Assembly (NCBI RefSeq): GCF_017601095.1 | Contig: NZ_JAGFUX010000005.1 | Span: 62,001 to 126,000, forward strand | Length of the DNA: 64,000 bases | From: Streptococcus suis | GTDB lineage: Bacteria; Bacillota; Bacilli; Lactobacillales; Streptococcaceae | Direction: 5' to 3' | Shown here: in pieces, positions 51,434-60,065 of the stretch | How the letters are laid out: the number at the start of each line of letters is the position of its first letter | Numbering within the stretch: the first letter of the stretch is position 1 | The notes under the pieces: generated by a model | What the model was told of the DNA's origin: nothing | Databases searched by the model: none | Seen by the model: the letters and a program-made list of their open reading frames with translations, nothing else | Translations under genes and position numbers: made by a program

Positions 51434-54400
51434 ATGAAGAAAAAAGCACTTATCAGCTTAGCCACGGTGTCCTGTTTGACCCTGGCAAGTCTGGTTCAAG
51501 CCAACACCACCGACAGTCCAGCTACAAGCTCTACGGGTCGAACCTACTATGTCAGCAGCCTGCGGGGAAATGATGCAAACAATGGCTTAAGCGAGTCTAG
51601 CCCCTTCCAATCCCTAGACAAGATTAACCAACTGACCCTAGGACCTGGGGATGTGGTCAAACTAGAAAACGGATCTGTCTTTAACAACCAGTACCTGCAT
51701 CTGAATGGTTCAGGAAGTGAGGGTGCACCGATTATCATTACAAACTATGGTGATAGCAGTGCTAGCCTTCCGACCATCAATGCTAACGGTCACGGCCAAT
51801 GGTATCAAGACTACGGTAAACAGTTGGACAATGCCCGCCACAAATATCAAGGAACAGTCTCCTCAGCCATTCTTTTGAAAGATGTGGAGTACATTGAAGT
51901 TAGCAACCTTGCCATTACCAATGCTGCGGCAGAAGAAGGCAAGGCCTACAATGCCATCGATGCCATGAACCGAACAGGTGTGGCAGTGGTTTCCCAGAAC
52001 AAGGGAACCTTAGACCATATCTATCTAGAAGGTTTGCGCATTTCCAATGTCAAAGGGAATGTCTATGACAAGCACATGAACAACGGAGGTATCTATTTCA
52101 CCACCTTTAAACCGACCAATGAGGCAGAAACAGGAATTTCTCGCTACAATGATGTGCGCGTGGCCAATAACCATGTGACAGATGTCAACCGTTGGGGGAT
52201 TGCCTTAGCCTATACTGCCTACTGGGACCAATTCACCACAACAGCCTTACCAGATAGTGTGATGGAACGCTACGGGGCAACCAATGTGGTTATTGAAAAT
52301 AACTACCTCCGTGACATTGGTGGAGATGCGATTACGACCATGTATGCCCACCGTCCTCTGGTGCAAAATAACGTAGCCATTGAAACAGCCAATCAGATTA
52401 ACCCTTCGGATTATTCGGCGACAGATTTTGGGCGGGTAGCGGCTGCCATCTGGCCTTGGAAGTGTAAGGATGCCATCTTCCAATACAACGAAGTCTATGA
52501 CACCAATTACAACCAAGATGCTCAAGCCTGGGATGCTGACTATGGCGACGGCACTGTTTATCAGTACAATTACAGCCATAACAACGAAGGTGGCGCCATC
52601 ATGTTCTGCTATACGCAGGCTTACCGCAATACCTTCCGCTATAACATCTCCAACAAAGACCTGGCAGGGGTGATTAGTGCTGCCCATAACCCAGATGCCG
52701 AGGTTTACAACAATACCTTTATTGTTGCTGAAAACGTGGATGTTCTTCGTGGGGCACCTCATACAGGCGGCACCATGAATGTGGAAAACAATATTTTCTA
52801 CTACACAGGGACCAGTCCAAAAACGGAGAATTGGACCAAGGGCAATGCGCGTGCGACCTACAATAATAATCTCTATTATAACTATGCCAATGTTCCAAAC
52901 GATGACGCTAATGCCATCCAGGCAGATCCAAAATTTGCAGGAGACATTACCAGTGCTCCAACAAGTGCAACGACAGGAACTACAATTCATGATCGCTCTG
53001 CCTTTGCCATGTTTAAACTAGCAGAGGACTCTCCAGCCATCGATGCCGGAGTCTTACAAGGAGACCATCCAAACCAAGATTTCTTTGGTGAAGTGGTTGA
53101 CTCTAAGCCAGACCTTGGTGCAGCAGAAAGTCCATATACAGCCGAAGAACTGTCAGTCGCTTCAGCGGTTTATACCGTCACAGAAACTAGTATCTCAGAA
53201 GTACCAAAACGGACCAAAGTTGCGGACTTTAAGGCAAATCTGCGTGCTAGCCGAGGTGCCAGCCTAGAAGTACTGGGTAGAGATGGCAAGGTTAGGGCGG
53301 ATGAGGACAGCTTACAAGCTGGTGACCGGGTGAAACTGACAAGAGGCGCTCTAGAAAAAGAATACCAAATTGAATTTGGCAAGACTTTTGAAGAATACGA
53401 TCCGTCCAGCATGACTGCTGAGGTCGGCAGTTTCCAACCAAATAACCAGCGCGAAGGAGATGGTTCCCTAGCCTTGGACAATCAGCTGTCCACCATTTGG
53501 CACAGTAAATGGGCAGGAGACAGCCGAGACAACCTCTGGATCAGTTTAGATTTGGGTCAAGTCAAAGATGTTTCCATGTTCAAGTATGTACCACGTACAC
53601 AGGTTGGAAATGGTGTCATCACAGCATATGAAATCTCCGTCAGCCAGGACAAACAAGAATGGCAGACCGTTGCAAGTGGTGACTGGGAACCAACCACAGC
53701 TACAAAGATTGCAGAGTTTGCGCCAGTCCAAGCCCATTATGTCAAATTGAAGGCTATCAACAGTATCAGCCGTGAGGCTGGCAAGAATTTTGCAGCTGCC
53801 GCAGAAGTTCGAGTTGGCTATGAAATTTTGGATGAGGGAGAAGTCCATCTTGATGGTCAAAATACCATTCTCTCCAGCATCTACCAAATGGATGGAAGTA
53901 CACTTTATGTGCCGAGCACTGCTACCCATCCTACTGATGAGGCCCAGCTATTAGCAGGACTTGCCCTTCCAGAAAAAGCAACTGCCAAGGTAGTTGATGC
54001 AGAAGGAAATCCTGTTACAAGCACTCTTGAAACAGGTCACAAACTACGGATTACAGCAGAAAATGGTCAGGTCAAAGACTACCAGATTGAAGTAAAAAAT
54101 ACCTACAATTGGGCCCTAGACTATGTGCACAATAAGCAAGGAAATGTTTGGTTTGCCCAACGAAAAGAAGGTGATGCCTACCACAATTTGACCGACTATG
54201 ATGCAACTTGGCCAAACTGGAAGGGTGGAAACTATGGCACGGTCGGAATTGATGGTTCAGGTCATTCGGCAGCCATTACTGATGCGACGCATGGGCTCCT
54301 AGCAGATTCTCTCGAACCAGGTGGTTCAAGCCAAGGTTATGCCATGACCTATCGCGCTCCGAAAGATGGCTACCTTCAAATTAGTCTGAAGGATGGAGAG

Positions 54401-56734
54401 CCATATCTCCGTCAAGCAGGTAACCAAAATGGCTCTGTCAAATTGTCCCTAACCCATAATGGAACAAGTTTAGACAGCGTTACCCTGACAACCAGCCTGG
54501 AAGCCCAACCGATTGCCAGTCGTGTTATCGCGGTGCAAAAAGGGGATTGTGTCCGATTTGAAGCATTGAATATCGAACGTCCAAGCAAGTTTTCTGTCCA
54601 TGTAACGCCAATTTTGACCTATACCGATCAAGCACCTACTGCAGCGGTAACTGGTGTCGATCGTGCTGGTTTGCAGGAAGAATTGGACCGGGAATCAAGT
54701 GTCAAAGAGTCAGTCGCCTACCAATTGGCTTCTCAAGAGAAGAAGGCAGCCTATGACCAAGCGCTGGAAGCTGGGAATACGGTAGCAACGGATACTTCAG
54801 CCCAGCAAGAGGCGATTAACCAAGCAGTAGCAGCCTTGCAAGATGCAAGAGAAAAATTGGATGGTCAGGCGATTGAGGCAGCTGCCGCAGCCCTCCTATC
54901 TCTCCTAGAAGAAGAGGAGCAAGTTAAGGCTTCTCCAACTTATCAGGGAGCAACTGCAGAAACCAAAACAGCCTATGATCAGGCTATCTTGGCAGCCCAA
55001 ACTGGCCTGGAATCAGAAGAGCGAACAGTTGCTAGTCTAGAAGCCTTGAAAACTGCATTAGAAACAGCCAAGACAGGTTTAGTTGCAGCAGATCATCCTT
55101 CTGAATCAGAAGAGCCAGGCAGTTCAGAGGATCCAAATAGCTCAACTGAACCAGAAGATCCAAATGGTGAAGGTGGGCAAGCAGATCCTGCTACAAACAT
55201 AGTTGATCGCACCGCTTTGGAAAACCAATTGGCTAAAGAAGAGTCCACCAAGGCAAGTCCAGCCTATCAAGCTGCAGACCAAGAAAAACGGACTGCCTAT
55301 GACCAGGCTCTTCAAGCGGGTCGCCAACTCCTGACCGGACAGGTCAGTCAAGAAGCTATTGATCAGGCAAGCCGTGAACTTGAATTGGCAGCTCAAGCCT
55401 TAAATGGCCAGGCTATCTTGGACCTCTTGAGCCGCTTGCAAGAAAAAGTGACTGCCAGCCAGACAGTCAAGGCAAGTCCGCTCTACCTAGCAGCTGATAG
55501 TGGAAAACAAGCTGCTTATGACCAAGCTCTAGCACAGGCACAAGCCAAACTCAGTCAACCAGGTCTTCAAGCAGACTTAGAAGCAGCCTTCACTAACCTA
55601 TTGAATAGTCAAGCTGCCCTTGATGGCAAAGAGACAGATCCGACAGAAGATACGACTCCGGAACAAGCAGAGCTGCAAACGGAAGCCTTGAGACAGGCTC
55701 TCAGCCTTGCACCAGATGTTCAAAAGAGTGATGCTTATCTCTTTGCTGGGCCAGTTCGCAAGGACCAATACAACCAGGCTATTCTAGCAGCTCAAACCCT
55801 TTTGGAAACTGGCACAGGCAGTCAGACAGAAGTAGATCAGTTGCTTGCAACCTTGACGACCTACCAAACTCAATTAAACGGTTTGGATCTGAAAGACCAT
55901 CTTCTTGCTCTCAAATTGGAGCTAGATGAAGAGGGAACCGTCAAGGCAAGCTTGCGCTACACAGCTAGTCAGGCAGACAAACGTGCTGCCTATGACCAGG
56001 CACTGCAAGCTGCAAAAGAAGGCTTGGCGCAAGCGGATTATAGCAAGGAGACCCTTGCTAGCCTAGAAGCTGCAGTGACCAAGTCCAAGGAAGCCCTTGA
56101 TGGGAAAGAATCCACACCAGTTACTCCGCCGACAGAAACTTCGACCGGAACAACAACTGGAACAACAACCGGAGGCTCTTCTGGAACGAATACTGGTCAT
56201 TCATCTGGAAGCAGTTCAGGAAGCCTAACTCCAACTCTACCAACTCCAATCTATGAGCTCAAGGACCTAGATAGTGGTGTTATCATTACAGCAGATCAGG
56301 ACTTGGGCAACTACAAACTGGCAGTCAAACAAGTAGAGAAAAAGATTGCAGACTTGGAGGGTCGTCAGCTGATTGTACTGGATATTCAACTCCTAGATGC
56401 AACAGGTCAAGCAGTGTCCTATAAGGGACACTTGCAGGTGCAAGTACCCGCTGCCAAGGCAGATAGCGTGGAGAAGGTTTATTATCTATCACCAGATGGT
56501 AAACTGACTGAGATGAAGATTGTCAAGAAGGATAAGGAAAGCTTGACCTTTGAAACAGACCATCTATCAGACTTTGTCCTAGTTTACCCAGAAGAGTCTA
56601 CAAAGACAGCTGGAGGCAAATCGGGAACTAAGGCAAAAATCCTTCCAGCCACAGGCGCAATTTTCGGAATCACTTTACCACTGGCAGGACTAGGTATCCT
56701 CGCCGGCACCCTTCTGAATAAGAAGAGAGATTAG
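51434..56734 (+). CDS. LPxTG-anchored beta-helix surface enzyme with F5/8-C and FIVAR-like modules
   Basis: 1766 aa. Signal peptide (1-23, not YSIRK type); right-handed parallel beta-helix (about 35-560), starting TYYVSSLRGNDANNGLSESS, with an acidic cluster at Asp362, Asp367, Asp369 and Asp372 (DAQAWDADYGDG) followed by YQYNYSHNNEGGAIM; an F5/8 type C/CBM32-like module (about 654-796); a further beta module; six helical FIVAR-like repeats (about 1075-1558, each with a Y-x-x-A-x-x-x-K-x-A-Y-D-Q-A core); a Ser/Thr/Gly linker; a C-terminal beta domain (about 1595-1725); and LPATG (1737-1741) with membrane helix and KKRD. Such beta-helices are glycosidases or polysaccharide lyases (GH136, GH110 and several PL families). 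The GH136 idea rests on the chaperone-like neighbour. The glycan target is unknown. Confidence 0.82.
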   Translation: MKKKALISLATVSCLTLASLVQANTTDSPATSSTGRTYYVSSLRGNDANNGLSESSPFQSLDKINQLTLGPGDVVKLENGSVFNNQYLHLNGSGSEGAPIIITNYGDSSASLPTINANGHGQWYQDYGKQLDNARHKYQGTVSSAILLKDVEYIEVSNLAITNAAAEEGKAYNAIDAMNRTGVAVVSQNKGTLDHIYLEGLRISNVKGNVYDKHMNNGGIYFTTFKPTNEAETGISRYNDVRVANNHVTDVNRWGIALAYTAYWDQFTTTALPDSVMERYGATNVVIENNYLRDIGGDAITTMYAHRPLVQNNVAIETANQINPSDYSATDFGRVAAAIWPWKCKDAIFQYNEVYDTNYNQDAQAWDADYGDGTVYQYNYSHNNEGGAIMFCYTQAYRNTFRYNISNKDLAGVISAAHNPDAEVYNNTFIVAENVDVLRGAPHTGGTMNVENNIFYYTGTSPKTENWTKGNARATYNNNLYYNYANVPNDDANAIQADPKFAGDITSAPTSATTGTTIHDRSAFAMFKLAEDSPAIDAGVLQGDHPNQDFFGEVVDSKPDLGAAESPYTAEELSVASAVYTVTETSISEVPKRTKVADFKANLRASRGASLEVLGRDGKVRADEDSLQAGDRVKLTRGALEKEYQIEFGKTFEEYDPSSMTAEVGSFQPNNQREGDGSLALDNQLSTIWHSKWAGDSRDNLWISLDLGQVKDVSMFKYVPRTQVGNGVITAYEISVSQDKQEWQTVASGDWEPTTATKIAEFAPVQAHYVKLKAINSISREAGKNFAAAAEVRVGYEILDEGEVHLDGQNTILSSIYQMDGSTLYVPSTATHPTDEAQLLAGLALPEKATAKVVDAEGNPVTSTLETGHKLRITAENGQVKDYQIEVKNTYNWALDYVHNKQGNVWFAQRKEGDAYHNLTDYDATWPNWKGGNYGTVGIDGSGHSAAITDATHGLLADSLEPGGSSQGYAMTYRAPKDGYLQISLKDGEPYLRQAGNQNGSVKLSLTHNGTSLDSVTLTTSLEAQPIASRVIAVQKGDCVRFEALNIERPSKFSVHVTPILTYTDQAPTAAVTGVDRAGLQEELDRESSVKESVAYQLASQEKKAAYDQALEAGNTVATDTSAQQEAINQAVAALQDAREKLDGQAIEAAAAALLSLLEEEEQVKASPTYQGATAETKTAYDQAILAAQTGLESEERTVASLEALKTALETAKTGLVAADHPSESEEPGSSEDPNSSTEPEDPNGEGGQADPATNIVDRTALENQLAKEESTKASPAYQAADQEKRTAYDQALQAGRQLLTGQVSQEAIDQASRELELAAQALNGQAILDLLSRLQEKVTASQTVKASPLYLAADSGKQAAYDQALAQAQAKLSQPGLQADLEAAFTNLLNSQAALDGKETDPTEDTTPEQAELQTEALRQALSLAPDVQKSDAYLFAGPVRKDQYNQAILAAQTLLETGTGSQTEVDQLLATLTTYQTQLNGLDLKDHLLALKLELDEEGTVKASLRYTASQADKRAAYDQALQAAKEGLAQADYSKETLASLEAAVTKSKEALDGKESTPVTPPTETSTGTTTGTTTGGSSGTNTGHSSGSSSGSLTPTLPTPIYELKDLDSGVIITADQDLGNYKLAVKQVEKKIADLEGRQLIVLDIQLLDATGQAVSYKGHLQVQVPAAKADSVEKVYYLSPDGKLTEMKIVKKDKESLTFETDHLSDFVLVYPEESTKTAGGKSGTKAKILPATGAIFGITLPLAGLGILAGTLLNKKRD

Positions 56735-56746
56735 GTTTATACCCTA

Positions 56747-56782
56747 CAAAAAAAGAAAGTCCTAGGACTTTCTTTTTTTTTT
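56747..56782. terminator. Bidirectional terminator
   Basis: AAAAAAAGAAAGTCC pairs with GGACTTTCTTTTTTT around the centre CCTAGG (56761-56766). It separates the converging beta-helix and ABC exporter genes. Confidence 0.85.
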
Positions 56783-57563
56783 AATTTCCAACACTCGTAA
56801 ACTTGGTCATACCATAGCGGAAGAGCTTATAGTTAATCGTAAAGATGATGGCAACAACGAGGGGGAGTGCGAGGCCCCATATGGAGAGGTCTAGGAAGTA
56901 GAGGGCTGGGAAGTAGGCGGTAAAGGCATAGGGAAAGACAAAAATCAGCAGGAATTGAATGACTTTTGGATAGATATTGAGAGGGTATTGGGCCATTTGG
57001 TTGAGGGCAAAAATCCCCATGGTGAGAGGGAAGGATTCCACGATCCAAAAGGCAAGAGCTGTTGGTCCCAGCTGAATTGCCGCATAGAGCAGACCGATGC
57101 AAATGGCAATAAAAACCAACAAGAGAATCTTCCAAATCGACCATTCCAAGCCCAAAATCTGCGAAGACTGCCAGAGAGCCACGCCACCAATCAAGGTGGT
57201 CCCGATGCCCTGAGGCTGAATCCGTTCGCAAATCAGCTGAAAAAGCGGATTGACAGGCAAGAGCAAGAGGCGTTCAAACTCCCCCCGCCGAATGTAGCGA
57301 CTGCCAAACATCCACAGATTATCAAAGAAAATCAAGTGAACGGACCGCCCTACCGTCGCCATTCCATAGATAAATAGCATCTGCCCGTAGCTAAAACCTG
57401 CAATCTCCTTGATATTACTAAAAAGGACATTAAGGAAAATCAGATAGACCACCTGCTCCACCAAGGACGAGACAAGACCGATGAAAAAATCTACCCGAAA
57501 AGACATCTGGGCCATCATGAAGACCTTGACATTGTACAAATAAAGACCGATATACTTTTTCAT
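56781..57563 (-). CDS. ABC-2 type permease, second subunit
   Basis: 260 aa, six hydrophobic segments (for example VDFFIGLVSSLVEQVVYLIFLNVLF, ILLVFIAICIGLLYAAIQLG). RRGEFERLLLLPVNPLFQLI is typical of the COG3694 permease family that pairs with COG4587 and a COG4586 ATPase. Exports an unknown substrate. The start at 57563 (MKKYIGLYLYNVKVF) follows TTGGAGGCTAGG; a 22-codon longer reading overlaps the upstream gene. One base separates it from the stop of the first permease. Confidence 0.82.
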   Translation of the reverse strand: MKKYIGLYLYNVKVFMMAQMSFRVDFFIGLVSSLVEQVVYLIFLNVLFSNIKEIAGFSYGQMLFIYGMATVGRSVHLIFFDNLWMFGSRYIRRGEFERLLLLPVNPLFQLICERIQPQGIGTTLIGGVALWQSSQILGLEWSIWKILLLVFIAICIGLLYAAIQLGPTALAFWIVESFPLTMGIFALNQMAQYPLNIYPKVIQFLLIFVFPYAFTAYFPALYFLDLSIWGLALPLVVAIIFTINYKLFRYGMTKFTSVGN

Positions 57564-57564
57564 C

Positions 57565-58344
57565 CTAGCCTCCAAAAATGACAATTTTTCGCTTGGCTTG
57601 GGACCATAGAGCCGCGATAAAGCCAGCAAGGACAGGCAACCAGAGCAACTGCAAGCCTAGCAAGGACAGGTCTGTTTCCCGGCCTAAGAGAATAGAAATA
57701 GGCACATTGATTGCGTAGTTATAGGGCATGAAGCTCAGGACTTTTTCGACTTTTTCAGGGTAAAAGCTGAGCGGTAAGAGGGCTCCGGATGACAGGTTGA
57801 AGAGGCCCATGCGTAGCAGCATGACTCCCCAAGCATTGACCGTGAAGAAAGTCGCAAAACCAAAAGCCAAATCTAAGAGTTGCACAATAAACATCCCCAA
57901 GATAGCAGACAGGAGAAAGACCAGCATAGTCTTTCCATCGGGTAGGTAAAAATCACTCTGCACCAAGAGAATCAGCAGAAAGACCACCAAAAACTTGAAG
58001 AGTTCAATCAATTTTGTCCCCAAGTCCTTGAAGAAGAGGGAGAGGATAAAAGAGTAGGGTCGTAAAAATTCTCCCGCAATCTGCCCTTGCAAAATCGAAT
58101 AAGACAGATCTTCACCGATTGAAAAGGAGTTGAGGCTGGCCAAGAGGCTAGCGAAGATGATATAGGTGGTAAAAGTCTGAAGGTTGTAACCATTGACCTC
58201 CGGCTGTGTGAAGAAAATAGTTTTCCAGACAAAGAGAGACACCAAAATCCGTGCCAGCACAGACACGAAGGAAGCCAGGAAAAAGGCCTTGTACTGCAGG
58301 GCTGTCATCATAGTCAGCCGCGTCATGTAGAGGTACTTACGCAT
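57565..58344 (-). CDS. ABC-2 type permease, first subunit
   Basis: 259 aa, about six hydrophobic segments. MRKYLYMTRLTMMTALQYKAFFLASF and GQIAGEFLRPYSFILSLFFKDLG match COG4587. The start ATG 58344 overlaps the end of the ATPase gene by 8 bases, showing coupling. Forms a heterodimeric channel with the permease encoded downstream. Confidence 0.82.
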   Translation of the reverse strand: MRKYLYMTRLTMMTALQYKAFFLASFVSVLARILVSLFVWKTIFFTQPEVNGYNLQTFTTYIIFASLLASLNSFSIGEDLSYSILQGQIAGEFLRPYSFILSLFFKDLGTKLIELFKFLVVFLLILLVQSDFYLPDGKTMLVFLLSAILGMFIVQLLDLAFGFATFFTVNAWGVMLLRMGLFNLSSGALLPLSFYPEKVEKVLSFMPYNYAINVPISILLGRETDLSLLGLQLLWLPVLAGFIAALWSQAKRKIVIFGG

Positions 58345-59320
58345 GAATGCCCTCCTCGTAAATCTGACGGACAATGGACTCAATTTCCAGCTCCTTCATG
58401 GTCACATCATCGACCTCAATCTGCTCAAAGACCAAGGTAATGACCTGGGCACTGGTCCACTGGTTAGCCTGATAGTGAATATCGAAATGGTAATCATCCT
58501 TGCGGTCAAATTCCAGACCAGCCACCTGAATATCTTTGGTCAGTGGATGCTCGGTAGAGAAACTAATGGTTTTGATTTGAGAAAATCGCTCCTTGAGCTG
58601 ACTGAGTGAGCCATCATAGACCTTTTTCCCCTTATCGATGATGAAAATCCGCTCACAGAGGGTTTCAATGTCCTTCATATCGTGGGAAGTAATCAAGAAA
58701 GTCGTGCCGTGTTCTTCATTCATGTAGCGAATAAAAGAACGAATGGTCTCCTTGACACTAGCATCCAGGCCAATGGTTGGCTCGTCCAGAAAGACCACGG
58801 AAGGCTGGTGGAGAAAAATAGCCGCAAATTCACAGCGGACCCGCTGTCCCAGAGACAGATTGCGGATGGACTGTTTCATAATGTCTGCCAAATCTAGCAA
58901 GTCAATCAAGCGTGCCAGTCGTTCCTGAAAAACCGCCTCAGGCACATCATAAATTTTGGCATGGAGAATAAAGGACTCCTGCACAGGCAGGTTCCAATCC
59001 AGATGTGATTTCTGCCCAAAAAGGACACCGATCTGCTTGTTGACCGCCTTGCGATTGTCCTTGGGAACCAGGCCGTTAATGGTGACCGTGCCTTCATCGG
59101 CGTGCAGCACCCCTGTCAACATTTTAATCGTAGTCGACTTGCCGGACCCGTTGGAGCCGATATAACCGACAATCTCCCCCTTCTGAATGGACAGGGAGAT
59201 GTCCTGCACCGCCTGAATGGCTTTTTTCTTGGGCTTGAAGAAGGCCATTATCGAGCCTTTTAGCCCCACTTCTTTCTCTACGACATAGTAGGTTTTGGAT
59301 AAATGCTGCGCTTCTATCAT
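58337..59320 (-). CDS. ABC-2 exporter ATPase
   Basis: 327 aa. Walker A GSNGSGKST, Q-loop region IGVLFGQKSHLDWNLP, signature NLSLGQRVRCEFAA, Walker B VVFLDEPTIGLD and H-loop ITSHD. It has the extended N-terminal loop (KGSIMAFFKPKKKAIQAVQ) and C-terminal domain of COG4586 proteins. First gene of a three-gene exporter operon; substrate unknown. The ribosome binding site is AAGGAGATC. Confidence 0.88.
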   Translation of the reverse strand: MIEAQHLSKTYYVVEKEVGLKGSIMAFFKPKKKAIQAVQDISLSIQKGEIVGYIGSNGSGKSTTIKMLTGVLHADEGTVTINGLVPKDNRKAVNKQIGVLFGQKSHLDWNLPVQESFILHAKIYDVPEAVFQERLARLIDLLDLADIMKQSIRNLSLGQRVRCEFAAIFLHQPSVVFLDEPTIGLDASVKETIRSFIRYMNEEHGTTFLITSHDMKDIETLCERIFIIDKGKKVYDGSLSQLKERFSQIKTISFSTEHPLTKDIQVAGLEFDRKDDYHFDIHYQANQWTSAQVITLVFEQIEVDDVTMKELEIESIVRQIYEEGIHA

Positions 59321-59333
59321 AATGATCTCCTTA

Positions 59334-59382
59334 AGAAAACGTTTGCATGTATCATTGTAACAAACCAGATAGAAAATGACAA
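59334..59382 (-). promoter_or_regulatory. Exporter promoter with cre site
   Basis: On the minus strand TTGTCA (59377-59382), a 17-bp spacer and TACAAT (59354-59359). At the start site is ATGCAAACGTTTTCT (59334-59348), a full match to the relaxed cre consensus WTGNAANCGNWNNCW. Confidence 0.65.
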
Positions 59383-59405
59383 GCTGGTGCGTAGTGACTA
59401 TTTAC

Positions 59406-59940
59406 TTATTTCGGCAACATTTTTAAGAAAAAGTCGGTCATCTCTTTGGTAGACTCTTGTTTTCCTTTGACAACCCAAGCCTGTAAAATACCGAAAAAGG
59501 CCTGTGAAAAGTAGATGCTTCGATATTCCTCTTCCATGGAGGAGGAGGTTTCTGGGAAGAAATCTTTTAAATCTTTGGTGATTAATAGTCGAACTTTATT
59601 GATTAAAAAAATATTGAATTTCTTGTGTGCCATTGTGGCTGAGCAGAGCAGATAGGAGATCCTCGCGATAGAGAAACTCAAAGATTTCAAAAAAGACTTG
59701 CTCTCGGTGATGGCCATAATGATCAAAAATATATTCCAGTTGTTGAAAGAGTGATTGTTGATAGGATTCAATCAGCTCATATTTATCTTTGTAATGCGTA
59801 TAAAAACTAGAACGACTGATTCCTGCTTCATGCGCCAAGTGAGTTGTTGTAATGGCGTTGAAGGGCTGAGTTTCTAGGCAAGTCCCCATTGCTTCTAAAA
59901 TGGCTTGACGAGTTCGTTCTTTCCGATTATCTGTTCCCAT
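59406..59940 (-). pseudogene. TetR family regulator, frameshifted
   Basis: The N-terminal HTH is intact (MGTDNRKERTRQAILEAMG, TTTHLAHEAGISRSSFYTHYKDKYELIE). The frame stops after GTQEIQYFFNQ. A seven-A run on the plus strand (59605-59611) is the break: with six, the reading continues as QYFLINKVRLLITKDLKDFF to a normal end at 59406 (FLKMLPK), giving a standard TetR of about 177 aa. Either the gene is inactive, or it is switched by slippage, or the extra base is a sequencing error. The start at 59940 follows AAAGGAGCAAA. It is divergent from the YhgE/Pip gene, its probable target. Confidence 0.8.
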
Positions 59941-59961
59941 TTTGCTCCTTTTATACATTTT

Positions 59962-60053
59962 TAGACACATTGTCCAAAAAACGATTCATATTACTTGATT
60001 TTGAAAATGATACTTGTATAATATATTTTATCAGTTTTTGGACAGGATGTCTA
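59962..60053. promoter_or_regulatory. Paired TetR-type operators and YhgE promoter
   Basis: TAGACA-N3-TGTCCA (59962-59976) and TGGACA-N3-TGTCTA (60039-60053) are inverted copies of one 15-bp near-palindrome, with matching A/T flanks. Between them lies the promoter TTGATT (59995-60000), a 16-bp spacer and TATAAT (60017-60022). One operator is next to the regulator gene and one is in the leader of the target gene, as expected for a TetR repressor controlling both. Confidence 0.75.
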
Positions 60054-60065
60054 AAGGAGGTTCTT

